From Clostridia bacterium (GTDB lineage: Bacteria; Bacillota_A; Clostridia; Oscillospirales; Acutalibacteraceae), in NCBI GenBank assembly GCA_017423885.1, contig JAFPCJ010000122.1, forward strand, positions 1 to 5,169: 5,169 nt of DNA, read 5' to 3'. The position numbers were made by a program, and so were the translations under genes. Shown one piece after another: positions 1-5,165 of the stretch. Each line of letters starts with the position of its first letter. The first letter of the stretch is position 1. The notes under the pieces are model-generated. The model was not told the origin of the DNA. It was given only the letters and a program-made list of their open reading frames with translations, and did no database searches.

Positions 1-25
1 CGTCCCCATAGAAAATTAGACATGA

Positions 26-54
26 AAACTCCGTTTCAAATCGAAACGGAGTTT
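26..54. repeat. Perfect inverted repeat, possible terminator
   Basis: A 12-base arm AAACTCCGTTTC (26-37) is followed by a 5-base loop and its exact complement GAAACGGAGTTT (43-54). The stem could form in RNA from either strand. Read on the minus strand the second arm runs into TTTTC, so it could be a weak terminator for the tRNA transcript. Read on the plus strand it is followed by AATAAG, which is not a U-tract. No flanking gene on the left is visible in the window, so its role is open. Confidence 0.55.
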
Positions 55-77
55 AATAAGCATTGATAAAATATGAA

Positions 78-125
78 GGTCCCAACTTTTCGACTCCGTT
101 TAAGGGGAGTTCAAAAATTGGGACC
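78..125. repeat. Long imperfect hairpin downstream of tRNA-fMet
   Basis: The outer arms GGTCCCAA (78-85) and TTGGGACC (118-125) are perfectly complementary. Inside them TTTT (87-90) can pair with the A-run at 113-117, and ACTCC (93-97) with GGAGT (106-110), giving one long, slightly bulged stem-loop of 48 bases. It begins 7 bases beyond the 3' end of the tRNA on the minus strand, so it may stabilise or help end the tRNA precursor, although no U-tract follows. It shares the 9-mer ACTCCGTTT with the hairpin at 26-54. A remnant of a small repeat element is an alternative. Confidence 0.5.
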
Positions 126-132
126 TATTCAT

Positions 133-208
<76 letters not shown>

Positions 209-214
209 ATATTT

Positions 215-236
215 ATGGCACCTCATCGGGTGCCAT
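215..236. repeat. Inverted repeat between znuB and tRNA-fMet
   Basis: ATGGCACC (215-222) and GGTGCCAT (229-236) are perfectly complementary around the loop TCATCG. On the minus strand the stem lies just upstream of the tRNA. It overlaps the expected start site of the promoter at 240-268, so only a longer transcript (for example read-through from znuB) would contain the whole hairpin. No U-run follows on either strand, so I do not call it a terminator. It could be a processing or pause structure. Confidence 0.45.
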
Positions 237-239
237 ATT

Positions 240-268
240 ATTATATACCATTTGAAAGAATAATGCAA
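240..268 (-). promoter_or_regulatory. Probable sigma-A promoter of tRNA-fMet
   Basis: On the minus strand a perfect TATAAT (240-245) lies 17 bases downstream of TTGCAT (263-268), which matches TTGACA in three of six positions. Transcription would begin near 233, about 25 bases before the mature tRNA. The perfect -10 box and ideal spacing support it. The weak -35 box and the AT-rich surroundings limit confidence. Confidence 0.5.
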
Positions 269-299
269 GTGTTTTTTTGAAATTTTTTAAAAAAGTTTT

Positions 300-1112
300 T
301 TACAGCCTTTTTCTAATGGCGCAAACAAGCGAAAAAAGGAGAAAAACAGCGAGATTTGAGACTACCACGCTTGCGCCTGCAGGCATATCGTAAGCAAAGG
401 AAAGCGATAGTCCTGCAACAAAGCAGATGCAGGATACTACGCCCGCGCTTATCATTACCGCTTTATAGCTTTTGCACACGCGCATGGACGAGAGCGCCGG
501 AAAGGTTATTATGCTTGAAATCAGCAAAGCACCCATTATTCTCATTCCTATAACCACGGTAAGTGCCGTCATTACAGCAAGCATACTGTTATAAAGCTTT
601 ACTCGCACACCTGCCGCCGAGCTAAAGTTCTCGTCAAATGTACAGGAAAATATCTTATTAAAGAAAAGAATGTACATCCCCATTACTGCAACAGAAAGAA
701 TAATTGCTATAATGCTGTCTTCATGGCTTATTGCAAGTACACTGCCGAACATATAATTGCTGATATCGGTGTTCATGCCGGTTGTAAGCGAGGCAACTAT
801 AACTCCTATCGCAAGCGCGGCAGACGAGACCATCGCGATAGCGGCGTCTCCTCTCACATTTCCTTTCATTCGCAAAAGTCCAAAGGCGGCTATAATAACT
901 ACGGGAACCGCAATCTTCAGCGGAGCCGCTCCTACAGCCAAGGCTATTGCCGCCGCCCCGAAAGCCACATGAGAAAGACCGTCTCCAAGCATTGAATAGC
1001 GCTTAAGCACAAGGCTTACTCCAAGCAATGCGGCACACAGCGAAACAAGCAGTCCTACCACAAGTGCTCGCACGGCAAAGGGATACGAAAGCATTTCAAA
1101 TATCTCACTCAT
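300..1112 (-). CDS. znuB: Zinc ABC transporter permease ZnuB
   Basis: Membrane subunit of a metal-ABC (ABC-3 family) importer that would carry zinc released by ZnuA across the cytoplasmic membrane, powered by ZnuC. At 270 residues it has the usual family length. Hydrophobic segments at roughly 13-36, 47-62, 66-82, 90-110, 132-151, 174-200, 219-240 and 245-265 give about eight crossings. Family-typical stretches are RYSMLGDGLSHVAFG (39-52) and GALLISSIITFPALSS (194-209). I start it at the ATG at 1112. GGTGGTG lies six bases before it, and the start makes an ATGAGTGA overlap of eight bases with the znuC stop. The frame could be extended to a TTG at 1127, but that adds only five unconvincing residues. 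It is the last gene of the operon, and I see no good GC-rich terminator after it. Zinc rather than manganese is inferred from the Zur-like gene and the His-rich ZnuA. Confidence 0.9.
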   Translation of the reverse strand: MSEIFEMLSYPFAVRALVVGLLVSLCAALLGVSLVLKRYSMLGDGLSHVAFGAAAIALAVGAAPLKIAVPVVIIAAFGLLRMKGNVRGDAAIAMVSSAALAIGVIVASLTTGMNTDISNYMFGSVLAISHEDSIIAIILSVAVMGMYILFFNKIFSCTFDENFSSAAGVRVKLYNSMLAVMTALTVVIGMRIMGALLISSIITFPALSSMRVCKSYKAVMISAGVVSCICFVAGLSLSFAYDMPAGASVVVSNLAVFLLFSLVCAIRKRL

Positions 1113-1800
1113 TTCGCACACCACCAAACTCGGATTTTACTTCCTCGGGTCGACCGAAGAAATATCCGTTATCGTAAATACACAAAACCTTGTCCGCGTC
1201 GGCAACAGCACGCTCGGTATCATGCGAGATCATAATGACTGTCATACCGTTTTTATGGAGTTCTCGTACAAGACCATAAAACTCATCTCTTGCAAAGCTG
1301 TCAAGTCCGTTTACAGGCTCATCGAGAAGTATCACCTTTTCTGCGGCGCACAAAGCGCGGCAAAGCAATACTCTCTGCTGCTGTCCGCCCGAAAGCTCCT
1401 TAAAAGCCCTGTTTTTGAGCGACAATATCTCGAGCATTTCCATGCACTCCAGAGCTTTTCGGCGATTTTGCGCCGTATACCGAAAACCCAAGAACGCCTT
1501 GCCTGCAAAGCCTGACATGACCACCTCATAAACGCTCGCGGGAAAGTCCCTTTTATTTTCCGAGCGTTGCGGCAGCCAGCCTATATCCTTGCGCGAAAAG
1601 CCATGATATTCAATTTTTCCCGAATATCTGATATCGGCACCTATAAGACAGCGCATCAACGTAGTCTTACCCGAGCCGTTTTCTCCTACAATGCACAGAT
1701 ATTCTCCTTGATTTACCGTAAAATCAAGGTCCTTAAAAACAGTTCTGCCCTCAAAGGCAACAGTCAACCCCTCGACGGTTATAAGTGTCACTTTTCCCAT
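1105..1800 (-). CDS. znuC: Zinc ABC transporter ATP-binding protein ZnuC
   Basis: Cytoplasmic ATPase that drives the ZnuB permease. With an ATG start at 1800 it has 231 residues and all expected ABC motifs: Walker A GENGSGKT (39-46), Q-loop Q78 in LPQR, signature LSGGQ (136-140), Walker B VILLDEP (156-162), D-loop GLD (165-167) and the switch His in ISHD (H193). No key residue is missing. The start is uncertain. A GTG at 1791 (residue 4) forms a four-base GTGA overlap with the znuA stop and has AAGGA eight bases upstream, which looks like the better coupled start. The ATG has only a weak TGGA nearby. Co-translation with znuA and znuB is expected. The sequence alone cannot separate zinc from manganese importers. 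Context favours zinc. Confidence 0.93.
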   Translation of the reverse strand: MGKVTLITVEGLTVAFEGRTVFKDLDFTVNQGEYLCIVGENGSGKTTLMRCLIGADIRYSGKIEYHGFSRKDIGWLPQRSENKRDFPASVYEVVMSGFAGKAFLGFRYTAQNRRKALECMEMLEILSLKNRAFKELSGGQQQRVLLCRALCAAEKVILLDEPVNGLDSFARDEFYGLVRELHKNGMTVIMISHDTERAVADADKVLCIYDNGYFFGRPEEVKSEFGGVRNE

Positions 1801-2687
1801 CCTTTTTCCAGCGCCTCGGCATTGGCATACATCAAATCGACATAGGTTATCCCCGCTTCAAACTCATCCGCCGTTACATTGTGAGCGGAATTAAGCTGAT
1901 AAAGGGCTATCCCTGTCTCCTGCGCCAAAACCGATGCTATTTTTTTATTGCTTAATTCGGTATAATACGCACATTTAAGATTTTTTTCCTTTACCGCAGC
2001 TATCAGCCTGCTCATTGTATTAAGACTGATATCGGCACTGTTTGCACAGCCGTCAAGTGCGGCAATATACTCTATTTCGAACTCCTCAAAAAAGTAGGTA
2101 TACGGATTACGGTCCGCCACAAGCACAAAGGGATCATTTTGCTTTTTTACAACAGCACTTATGCGCTTTGCGGCATCCTCAATCCGCGCGATATAGTCCT
2201 GCGCGTTTTGGCGGTAGTATTCTTCATTGTCAGAGTCAACATCTACAAGCCTTTCAGTGATCCTTTCAACCATTTTTACGGCAACCGCAGGCGAAGTCCA
2301 TATATGCTCGTCCGCATGCGCGTGCCCGTGACCGTGTTCTGCTTCATGGCTGTGCTCCACACACTCTATCAGCGCCGTAGGCTCACTTATATCCTCTGCT
2401 ACGGTATCAACCCATTTATCCGACTCGCCGCCGATGTAAAAAAACGCATCACTTTTATATACTGCTTTCATATCCGACGGAGACGGATCAAAGGAATGCA
2501 CCTCTGTTCCCGGAGAAATAAGCATACGGATATCGGCTTTATCTCCTGCGACTGCACGGACAAGATCGTATATCGGAAATACGGTGGTGACTACATTTAT
2601 CCTGCTGTCACTATTTGTTTTTCCGCCCTTACATCCGCAAAGCAGTAACAATAGCACCGCCGAAAATAACGCAACTGCTCTTTTCAT
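1788..2687 (-). CDS. znuA: Zinc-binding lipoprotein ZnuA (ABC substrate-binding)
   Basis: Extracytoplasmic receptor that captures zinc and hands it to ZnuB. With the ATG at 2687 it has 299 residues: a short basic start (MKRAV), a hydrophobic segment and a lipobox LCGC with C19 as the lipid-attached Cys. Cluster A-I metal-receptor signs are VFPIYD (36-41), H64 in VHSFDPSPSD and H128 in HIWTSP, with a His-rich loop between them (112-124, HSHEAEHGHGHAH), as in zinc-specific members. The usual third His is missing: VADRNPYTYF (190-199) stands in its place. The usual acidic fourth ligand is H269 in LNSAHN. The chosen start makes an ATGA overlap with the zur stop, with GAGGAG 11 bases upstream. A GTG at 2699 would overlap that site. 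A manganese or broader divalent-metal role is less likely because of the His loop. Confidence 0.9.
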   Translation of the reverse strand: MKRAVALFSAVLLLLLCGCKGGKTNSDSRINVVTTVFPIYDLVRAVAGDKADIRMLISPGTEVHSFDPSPSDMKAVYKSDAFFYIGGESDKWVDTVAEDISEPTALIECVEHSHEAEHGHGHAHADEHIWTSPAVAVKMVERITERLVDVDSDNEEYYRQNAQDYIARIEDAAKRISAVVKKQNDPFVLVADRNPYTYFFEEFEIEYIAALDGCANSADISLNTMSRLIAAVKEKNLKCAYYTELSNKKIASVLAQETGIALYQLNSAHNVTADEFEAGITYVDLMYANAEALEKGWEK

Positions 2688-3088
2688 TCGGCGGCACACT
2701 CCTCGCAGACTCCGTAAAGCACCGTTTTAAGCTTATTTAATGAAAAGCCGTGAGCCGAAGCAATATGCTCTGCAAGGGAAGAAATATGCTCACACTCTAT
2801 ATGGATAAGCTTTCCGCATGAGGTACATTTAAGATGGAAATGCTCATGGCAATCCTCTTTGGAAAGATACTGATAGCAAGCACTCTCGCCCGCGGCGGAA
2901 TACTTCTGCACCTTTCCCTCGTCACAAAGCCTTTCAAGACACCTGTAAACGGTGGTCCTTCCGACCTTTGAGCCTTTTGCGGAAAGCTCCTCTGCCAACT
3001 CATCAACTGTAAAATGCTTCTGAACACTCTTTTTTAGCACATTCTCTACAAGAGCGCGTTGCTTGGTCTTATATTCTGTTACAGGCAT
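2684..3088 (-). CDS. zur: Fur-family repressor, probably zinc sensor Zur
   Basis: Metal-sensing dimeric DNA-binding protein of 134 residues, a usual Fur-family length. The N-terminal winged helix contains RTTVYRCLERL (44-54), the family's recognition helix region. The C-terminal part has HEHFHLKC (81-88) and two Cys pairs, C88-C91 and C128-C131, which form the structural zinc site in this family. C80, H83, H85, E98 and H113 are candidates for the sensing site. ATG at 3088 is preceded by AGAGGTG five bases upstream. It heads the znu operon and is preceded by a large palindrome overlapping its promoter, so autorepression is the natural reading. The gene overlaps znuA by four bases. Calling it Zur rather than Fur or PerR rests mainly on its fusion into the zinc transporter operon. 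The family itself is certain. Confidence 0.88.
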   Translation of the reverse strand: MPVTEYKTKQRALVENVLKKSVQKHFTVDELAEELSAKGSKVGRTTVYRCLERLCDEGKVQKYSAAGESACYQYLSKEDCHEHFHLKCTSCGKLIHIECEHISSLAEHIASAHGFSLNKLKTVLYGVCEECAAE

Positions 3089-3102
3089 TTCGGCACCTCT
3101 CG

Positions 3103-3131
3103 AATTTGAAAATGAATTTCATTTTCAAATT
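3103..3131. promoter_or_regulatory. Zur/Fur-type operator, perfect 29-bp palindrome
   Basis: Two exact 14-base arms (3103-3116 and 3118-3131) surround one central T. The core GAAAATGAATTTCATTTTC matches 14 of 19 positions of the E. coli Fur box. It covers the end of the -10 box and the expected start site of the zur promoter, ending just upstream of the ribosome binding site. A dimer bound here would block initiation. The bound protein is inferred to be the product of the adjacent gene. Confidence 0.85.
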
Positions 3132-3157
3132 ATACCCCAAACATGCCGATTTGTCAA
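3129..3157 (-). promoter_or_regulatory. Consensus sigma-A promoter of zur-znuACB
   Basis: On the minus strand TTGACA (3152-3157) and TATAAT (3129-3134) are both perfect and exactly 17 bases apart. The start site should fall near 3122, inside the palindrome 3103-3131. A consensus promoter this strong fits a gene set kept off by a repressor. It begins eight bases beyond the dpaB stop codon. Confidence 0.88.
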
Positions 3158-3165
3158 GCAGTGCA

Positions 3166-3744
3166 TTATAAGCTTTTAACCACCGGCTCAAGCTGTTTTC
3201 CCGCAAGAGCCGCCTGCAAGGTGGGTACTGTCAGACTGAAATCGCAAACGAGGGAATTGTTTTTAGAAAGCGGATCATCCTGACGGTAGGGCACAAAATA
3301 GATGTTTTTGGTGTTATGCAAAAGACCTATGTTTTTTGCCGTTGCTCCAAGTGCATCATTGCTTGCAAGTCCCAATATCACAGGTTTATTATTTCGAAGA
3401 TGCGCCTTTACTGCCATAGTGACGGGCGTATCGGTGATGCCGAGGGCTATCTTTGAAGCGGTATTTCCCGTGCAAGGGCATACAATGATCGCATCAAGCA
3501 GATTTTTAGGCCCTATAGGCTCTGCTGCCGCTATCGTATGGATAACTGAATTGCCGCAAATCATCTCTACCCTTTTAATAATATCATCTGCTTTGCCGAA
3601 TCTTGTATCGGTGGAATAAACGATCTGTGACATTATCGGTAATATATTTATATCGTACCTACTCAACTCCTCAAGCACATTGAGCGAGTGAGAAAGCGTG
3701 CAAAACGAGCCGCAAAGCGCGTAGCCGACTGTAATATTTTTCAT
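3166..3744 (-). CDS. spoVFB: Dipicolinate synthase subunit B (DpaB/SpoVFB)
   Basis: Flavoprotein-like subunit that acts with DpaA to make dipicolinic acid, the Ca-chelating compound of the spore core, in the mother cell. The 192 residues are typical. Recognisable stretches are VGYALCGSFC (6-15), IGPKNLLDAIIVCPCTGNT (77-95, the flavoprotein-type Cys/Thr-Gly-Asn turn), TMAVKAHLRN (109-118), SNDALG (128-133), KNIG (137-140) and VPYRQDDP (151-158). ATG at 3744 has AGGGGAG (3754-3760) nine bases upstream. That site overlaps the dpaA stop codon, so the two are probably translated as a coupled pair 14 bases apart. No terminator is visible after its TAA stop, and the zur promoter starts eight bases later. 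A generic flavoprotein (Dfp-like) call is possible in isolation, but the DpaA neighbour settles it. Confidence 0.95.
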   Translation of the reverse strand: MKNITVGYALCGSFCTLSHSLNVLEELSRYDINILPIMSQIVYSTDTRFGKADDIIKRVEMICGNSVIHTIAAAEPIGPKNLLDAIIVCPCTGNTASKIALGITDTPVTMAVKAHLRNNKPVILGLASNDALGATAKNIGLLHNTKNIYFVPYRQDDPLSKNNSLVCDFSLTVPTLQAALAGKQLEPVVKSL

Positions 3745-3753
3745 AATTCTTTT

Positions 3754-3760
3754 CTCCCCT
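3754..3760 (-). promoter_or_regulatory. dpaB ribosome binding site overlapping the dpaA stop
   Basis: AGGGGAG on the minus strand lies nine bases before the dpaB ATG and shares two bases (3759-3760) with the TAG stop of dpaA. Ribosomes ending on dpaA would stop on this site, which suggests translational coupling of the two subunits. Confidence 0.7.
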
Positions 3761-4550
3761 AATTTTGTTCTATCAACTCTATAACTGTCTCGGCAAGTAT
3801 TCTGCCTGCGGTAACAGGTGCTACTCTTCCGGGCAGACCGGGTGCTTTTATGGCGTTGACTCCAAGCTTCATTGCAAGCTCGGGATCATAGCCGCCTTTT
3901 GTAGACAGATCAATTACCGTTTTACCGCGCAAGCTTTCAAGTGAGCTGTTAAGCACCTGAAAATCAAGCGTATTAAAAACTATATCAAATCTGTCAATAT
4001 GGCGAGATATATCGTTCGTATGGATATACTCCATTCCGAGCGAGCTTATCAAGGCAAAATCATAAGGCTTTCTCGCGCTTACCGTAACATGGCAACCGAG
4101 CGCGTGCAATCGGTCAGCCATTATCTTACCGACTCTGCCGTAGCCTGTTACCAAAGCATTACAGCCCCAAAGCGTAAAGGGCGTATTATTTATCGCAAGC
4201 GCAATAGCACCCTCTGCTGTAGGCACCGCATTTTTTACGGCATACGCATCGCTTCGGCAGTAATCTATACTGCGCTCGGTAGCAAGATCGTAGTTGCCTG
4301 CAAGGCAAAGTCTGTCACTTGCAGAATTAATTACCCACGATAAGGGTATCAGCCTGCTTGTGAGCGGCGCATATACCGTAACACCGTCACGCGTGGCAGG
4401 TACAGGCAGCAAAAAGACATCGGACGAAGCAATATCAGCAGAATCCGATTCAAAAAGTCCGTAAGTATCCACAGCATAACCTTTATCCGAAAGCGTGAAA
4501 AAAACCGTTTTCATGCGCTCGTCTCCGCCAAATACCGTAATTTTCTTCAT
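3759..4550 (-). CDS. spoVFA: Dipicolinate synthase subunit A (DpaA/SpoVFA)
   Basis: NAD(P)-dependent subunit of dipicolinate synthase, which oxidises dihydrodipicolinate from the lysine pathway to dipicolinic acid during sporulation. The protein has 263 residues, somewhat shorter than the roughly 297 of B. subtilis SpoVFA. The N-terminal domain opens with VFGGDERM (6-13), then LPVPATRDGV (48-57). NAVPTAEGAIALAI (107-120) leads into the Rossmann domain with VTGYGRVGK (134-142; glycines 136, 138, 141) and SARK (158-161), whose Arg suggests NADPH. IDLSTKGGYD (213-222) and APGLPGRVAPVTAGR (236-250) are hallmark C-terminal stretches. ATG at 4550 follows a G5 run eight bases upstream. It is first of a two-gene operon with dpaB and divergent from the DtxR-like gene. 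Its control is probably sporulation-specific. Confidence 0.96.
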   Translation of the reverse strand: MKKITVFGGDERMKTVFFTLSDKGYAVDTYGLFESDSADIASSDVFLLPVPATRDGVTVYAPLTSRLIPLSWVINSASDRLCLAGNYDLATERSIDYCRSDAYAVKNAVPTAEGAIALAINNTPFTLWGCNALVTGYGRVGKIMADRLHALGCHVTVSARKPYDFALISSLGMEYIHTNDISRHIDRFDIVFNTLDFQVLNSSLESLRGKTVIDLSTKGGYDPELAMKLGVNAIKAPGLPGRVAPVTAGRILAETVIELIEQN

Positions 4551-4605
4551 TCAATTATCCCCCGCCCCAATTTTTTTACCGTTACGTTGCAAAAGCAGTT
4601 CACTA

Positions 4606-4632
4606 CATTCTATGACGGCATTGATTTTTCGT
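4606..4632 (-). promoter_or_regulatory. Possible sigma-K-type promoter of dpaAB
   Basis: On the minus strand AC (4631-4632) is followed after 16 bases by CATAGAATG (4606-4614). The B. subtilis sigma-K pattern is AC, 16-17 bases, CATAnnnTA, so all but the last position fit. It would give a leader of about 50 bases before dpaA. B. subtilis spoVF is known to be sigma-K dependent. No good sigma-A promoter is visible for dpaA. The motif is short and could occur by chance. Confidence 0.4.
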
Positions 4633-4656
4633 TACGGCATGCAAAAAGAATTATCC

Positions 4657-4685
4657 TTGAATTTTCTTTGAAAGTATGATATATT
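4657..4685 (+). promoter_or_regulatory. Extended -10 sigma-A promoter of the DtxR-like gene
   Basis: TTGAAT (4657-4662), a 17-base spacer ending in TGA, then TATATT (4680-4685) give a near-consensus promoter with the TGn extension at 4677-4679. Transcription would start near 4692, about 24 bases before the GTG start. Confidence 0.72.
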
Positions 4686-4694
4686 ATTAATAAT
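4683..4694. repeat. 12-bp palindrome at the DtxR-like gene's start site
   Basis: ATTATTAATAAT is its own reverse complement and spans the end of the -10 box to the expected start site. Its place suits an operator, but it contains only A and T and does not resemble known DtxR or MntR boxes. Chance in AT-rich promoter DNA is quite possible. Confidence 0.35.
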
Positions 4695-4703
4695 GTAATC
4701 AAA

Positions 4704-4710
4704 AGAGGTG
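4704..4710 (+). promoter_or_regulatory. Ribosome binding site fixing the GTG start
   Basis: AGAGGTG sits five bases before the GTG at 4716. The same heptamer with the same spacing precedes the ATG of the zur-like gene at 3088. No in-frame ATG is better placed: the first internal Met is residue 9 and would cut off the first metal-ligand region. Confidence 0.8.
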
Positions 4711-4715
4711 ATAAG

Positions 4716-5078
4716 GTGCACATTCAGGAATCAGGCGAGATGTATCTTGAAACTATATATATACTTTCAAAAAATGGGCAGCCTGTGCGTTCAATAGATG
4801 TAGGAGAATATATGGGCTACAGCAAGCCGAGTGTCTCCCGCGCTATGGGACTGCTTAAAAACGGCGGTTATGTTATCGCCGCAAAGGATGGCTCACTTTC
4901 GCTCACCCCCGAGGGACTTGAGCTTGCCGAAAAAATTTACGAACGGCACACTATCATTTCCCGCTTGCTTACCCTTATCGGAGTGGATGAGCAGACCGCC
5001 ACAGAGGATGCATGCAAGATCGAGCATGTAATAAGCGATAAGACCTTTGAGGCTTTGAAAAAATATCTTGAAGCTTGA
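4716..5078 (+). CDS. DtxR/MntR-family metal-dependent repressor (short form)
   Basis: Cytoplasmic metal-sensing transcription regulator of 120 residues: an N-terminal winged helix-turn-helix (about 1-65, with SIDVGEYMGYSKPSVSRAMGLL carrying the helix-turn-helix) and a dimerisation and metal-binding domain (about 70-120). It lacks the C-terminal SH3-like domain of DtxR and IdeR, and is shorter than the roughly 140 residues of B. subtilis MntR. By alignment from memory, ligand positions are M9, E12, H78, C100, E103 and H104. The Met and Cys match iron-sensing DtxR (M10, C102) rather than MntR (D8, E99). The start is GTG with a strong ribosome binding site, and a rho-independent terminator follows, so it is a single-gene unit divergent from dpaA. 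Iron is the likelier effector, but I give no gene symbol because the target is not in the window. Confidence 0.9.
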   Translation: MHIQESGEMYLETIYILSKNGQPVRSIDVGEYMGYSKPSVSRAMGLLKNGGYVIAAKDGSLSLTPEGLELAEKIYERHTIISRLLTLIGVDEQTATEDACKIEHVISDKTFEALKKYLEA

Positions 5079-5085
5079 TGCTTTC

Positions 5086-5112
5086 CCGAGCCTTTTACGG
5101 CTCGGTTTTTTT
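5086..5112 (+). terminator. Rho-independent terminator after the DtxR-like gene
   Basis: CCGAGCC (5086-5092), a six-base loop TTTTAC, and GGCTCGG (5099-5105) form a perfect seven-pair GC-rich stem followed directly by seven T (5106-5112). It begins seven bases after the TGA stop. Confidence 0.95.
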
Positions 5113-5159
5113 CGCCATCCGCTAAAAAATCGGGTTTATAAGTCTACGGTTGCAAAAAC

Positions 5160-5165
5160 TTGACA
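5160..5165 (+). promoter_or_regulatory. Possible -35 box at the right edge
   Basis: A perfect TTGACA sits four bases from the end of the window, so a -10 box 17 bases on would lie outside. Given the terminator at 5086-5112, a new plus-strand transcription unit may begin here. Nothing else is recognisable in 5113-5169. Confidence 0.25.

Noticed and set aside
275..299. A/T runs after znuB read as a terminator
   Set aside because: The possible stem is only A-T pairs, and on the minus strand it is followed by A-rich rather than U-rich sequence.
723..995. Plus-strand frames of 71 to 90 codons inside znuB
   Set aside because: These are shadows of the znuB coding strand. Their repeated small and basic residues reflect the antisense of membrane-protein codons.
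2279..2345. Short repeated GTGCC/CATGC-like units as a DNA repeat
   Set aside because: They are the codons of the His-rich loop of ZnuA (HGHGHAH), so the repetition is explained at the protein level.
2139..2648. Plus-strand open frame of 169 codons
   Set aside because: It lies wholly antisense to znuA, which has clear family motifs. It shows no recognisable domain or ribosome binding site.
3165..3170. Second TATAAT on the minus strand at the dpaB stop codon
   Set aside because: It overlaps the TAA stop and has no reasonable -35 box 16-18 bases upstream. The perfect promoter just downstream explains zur expression.
3999..4343. Plus-strand open frame of 114 codons opposite dpaA
   Set aside because: It is fully antisense to a gene with strong family motifs and has no start signal.
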